Assembly (NCBI GenBank): GCA_041568335.1 | Contig: JBFFZZ010000006.1 | Location: 1 to 27,654 of the forward strand | Origin: WVWW01 sp041568335 | Lineage (GTDB): Bacteria; Acidobacteriota; Polarisedimenticolia; Polarisedimenticolales; Polarisedimenticolaceae | DNA length: 27,654 nt | Direction of reading: 5' to 3' | Shown here: piece after piece, positions 25,478-27,654 of the stretch | Position numbering within the stretch: position 1 is the first letter of the stretch | How the letters are laid out: each line of letters begins with the position of its first letter | Position numbers and translations under genes: made by a program | Notes under the pieces: generated by a model | Told to the model about the DNA's origin: nothing | Databases searched by the model: none | Seen by the model: the letters and a program-made list of their open reading frames with translations, nothing else

Positions 25478-26112
25478 ATGAAACGCCTACTCTTGACTCT
25501 CGTCATCGGCGCGCTGGCAGCGCCCGTGGCGCAGGCCGGGCTCGACATCGACTTCGGAGCTGCGGTCCGGATCGGCGACGACCATGATCTGTTCCTGTCG
25601 GTCTCGGCGCGTTACTTCGATGAGGATCGCCGCTCGATCGACCGTCTCGCAGTGCGTTACCGCAACCCCGATGACCTTGCCGTGGCCCTGTTCGTTGCAC
25701 GGCGTTCGGGCAAATCGGCGGACATGATCCATCGCATGCGCACCGACGGGTTGTCGTGGTGGGACATCTCGGTGCGTCTCGGGATGCCCGTCGACGTCTG
25801 GTTCGTGCCCGCCCGGCGGGATCCGGGGCCGCCGTACGGCAAGGCCTACGGGCACTGGAAACACCACAAGCGCAACCGCCACCATGCCATCGTGCTCACC
25901 GACGTGGATGCCCGCAACCTGGTGGCCGTGCGCATGCTGCACGAGTACTACGGGGTTTCCGTCGATGTCGCGATGGAGTGGCGCTCCACCGGACGCGACG
26001 TGCGCGTGCTCGTCTCCGAGGAATACGGGAAACGTCATGGACACAAACACACCGCTGCAGGCGGCGTGAAGAACAAGAACAACGGCAAGGGCAAGGGCGG
26101 AAAGCGCAAGCG

Positions 26113-26116
<4 letters not shown>
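25478..26116 (+). CDS. Secreted basic protein with internal duplication, function unknown
   Basis: A 212-residue exported protein with a signal peptide (M-K-R-L-L-L-T-L-V-I..., cleavage near residue 20). Two segments, residues 67-102 and 148-184, align with each other: both contain G-x-S-x-D about residue 12-16 of the unit and R-x-x-G further on (S-G-K-S-A-D ... R-T-D-G and Y-G-V-S-V-D ... R-S-T-G). Between them is a Gly/Pro/His-rich linker, and the last 30 residues are strongly basic (Lys/Gly/Asn). The ATG at 25478 has GGAGG about eight bases upstream. The gene meets the minus-strand ASPIC gene tail to tail, sharing a CTAG for both stops. I do not recognise a family. Confidence 0.82.

Positions 26117-27654
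<1,538 letters not shown>

Overview
The window is about 27.6 kb of GC-rich, densely packed bacterial chromosome. It holds 25 protein genes (both edge genes are partial) and shows no tRNA, rRNA, CRISPR array, transposase or phage gene. Most genes have a GGAG-type ribosome binding site. Several start at TTG or GTG, and one probably at CTG. The mix points to a Gram-negative environmental bacterium, perhaps Acidobacteriota: two FG-GAP/ASPIC-UnbV secreted proteins, a PQQ-type sugar dehydrogenase with an extra C-terminal domain, a BldC-like HTH-receiver fusion, lipoproteins and a small outer-membrane barrel. The phylum is an inference from gene families; no phylogenetic marker was compared.

Layout. 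1-476: tail of an unrecognised single-pass membrane protein, closed by a hairpin terminator. 570-5796: a plus-strand run of M32 carboxypeptidase, EamA transporter (stop/start overlap), UbiD-family decarboxylase and quinone oxidoreductase. 5991-7331: HTH-receiver regulator, then a YceI lipoprotein. 7332-7865 (minus): secreted coiled-coil protein, abutting YceI stop to stop. 8038-9645: secreted PQQ-type sugar dehydrogenase, meeting a minus-strand threonine dehydratase-like gene at a 32-bp inverted repeat. 10716-11621: Fpg/Nei glycosylase. 11627-13593 (minus): YbdK-type carboxylate-amine ligase and a second EamA transporter, probably translationally coupled. 13767-15224: ECF sigma factor, small two-TM protein and membrane zinc-ribbon protein, with overlapping or near-overlapping ends.

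15301-19635 (minus): an Xre-HTH/TPR regulator, a secreted propeller-like protein coupled to it by ATGA, and 37 bp further an EF-G paralogue with an altered domain IV tip. Divergent from this run, 19794-22421: a TPR lipoprotein and an FG-GAP/ASPIC protein. 22537-23235: outer-membrane beta-barrel protein with a strong terminator. 23320-24672: TtcA-like tRNA thiolase and a DUF488 protein. 24654-25334 (minus): HAD hydrolase. 25478-26116: secreted basic protein with an internal duplication. 26113-27654 (minus): a second FG-GAP/ASPIC protein running off the right edge.

Much of the window is ordinary metabolism and envelope biology. The least explained parts are the HTH-TPR / secreted protein / EF-G paralogue run with its divergent TPR-ASPIC pair, the sigma/two-TM/zinc-ribbon operon, and the 32-bp inverted repeat that incorporates the 3' end of the dehydratase gene. 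None can be shown to be a new system from sequence alone.
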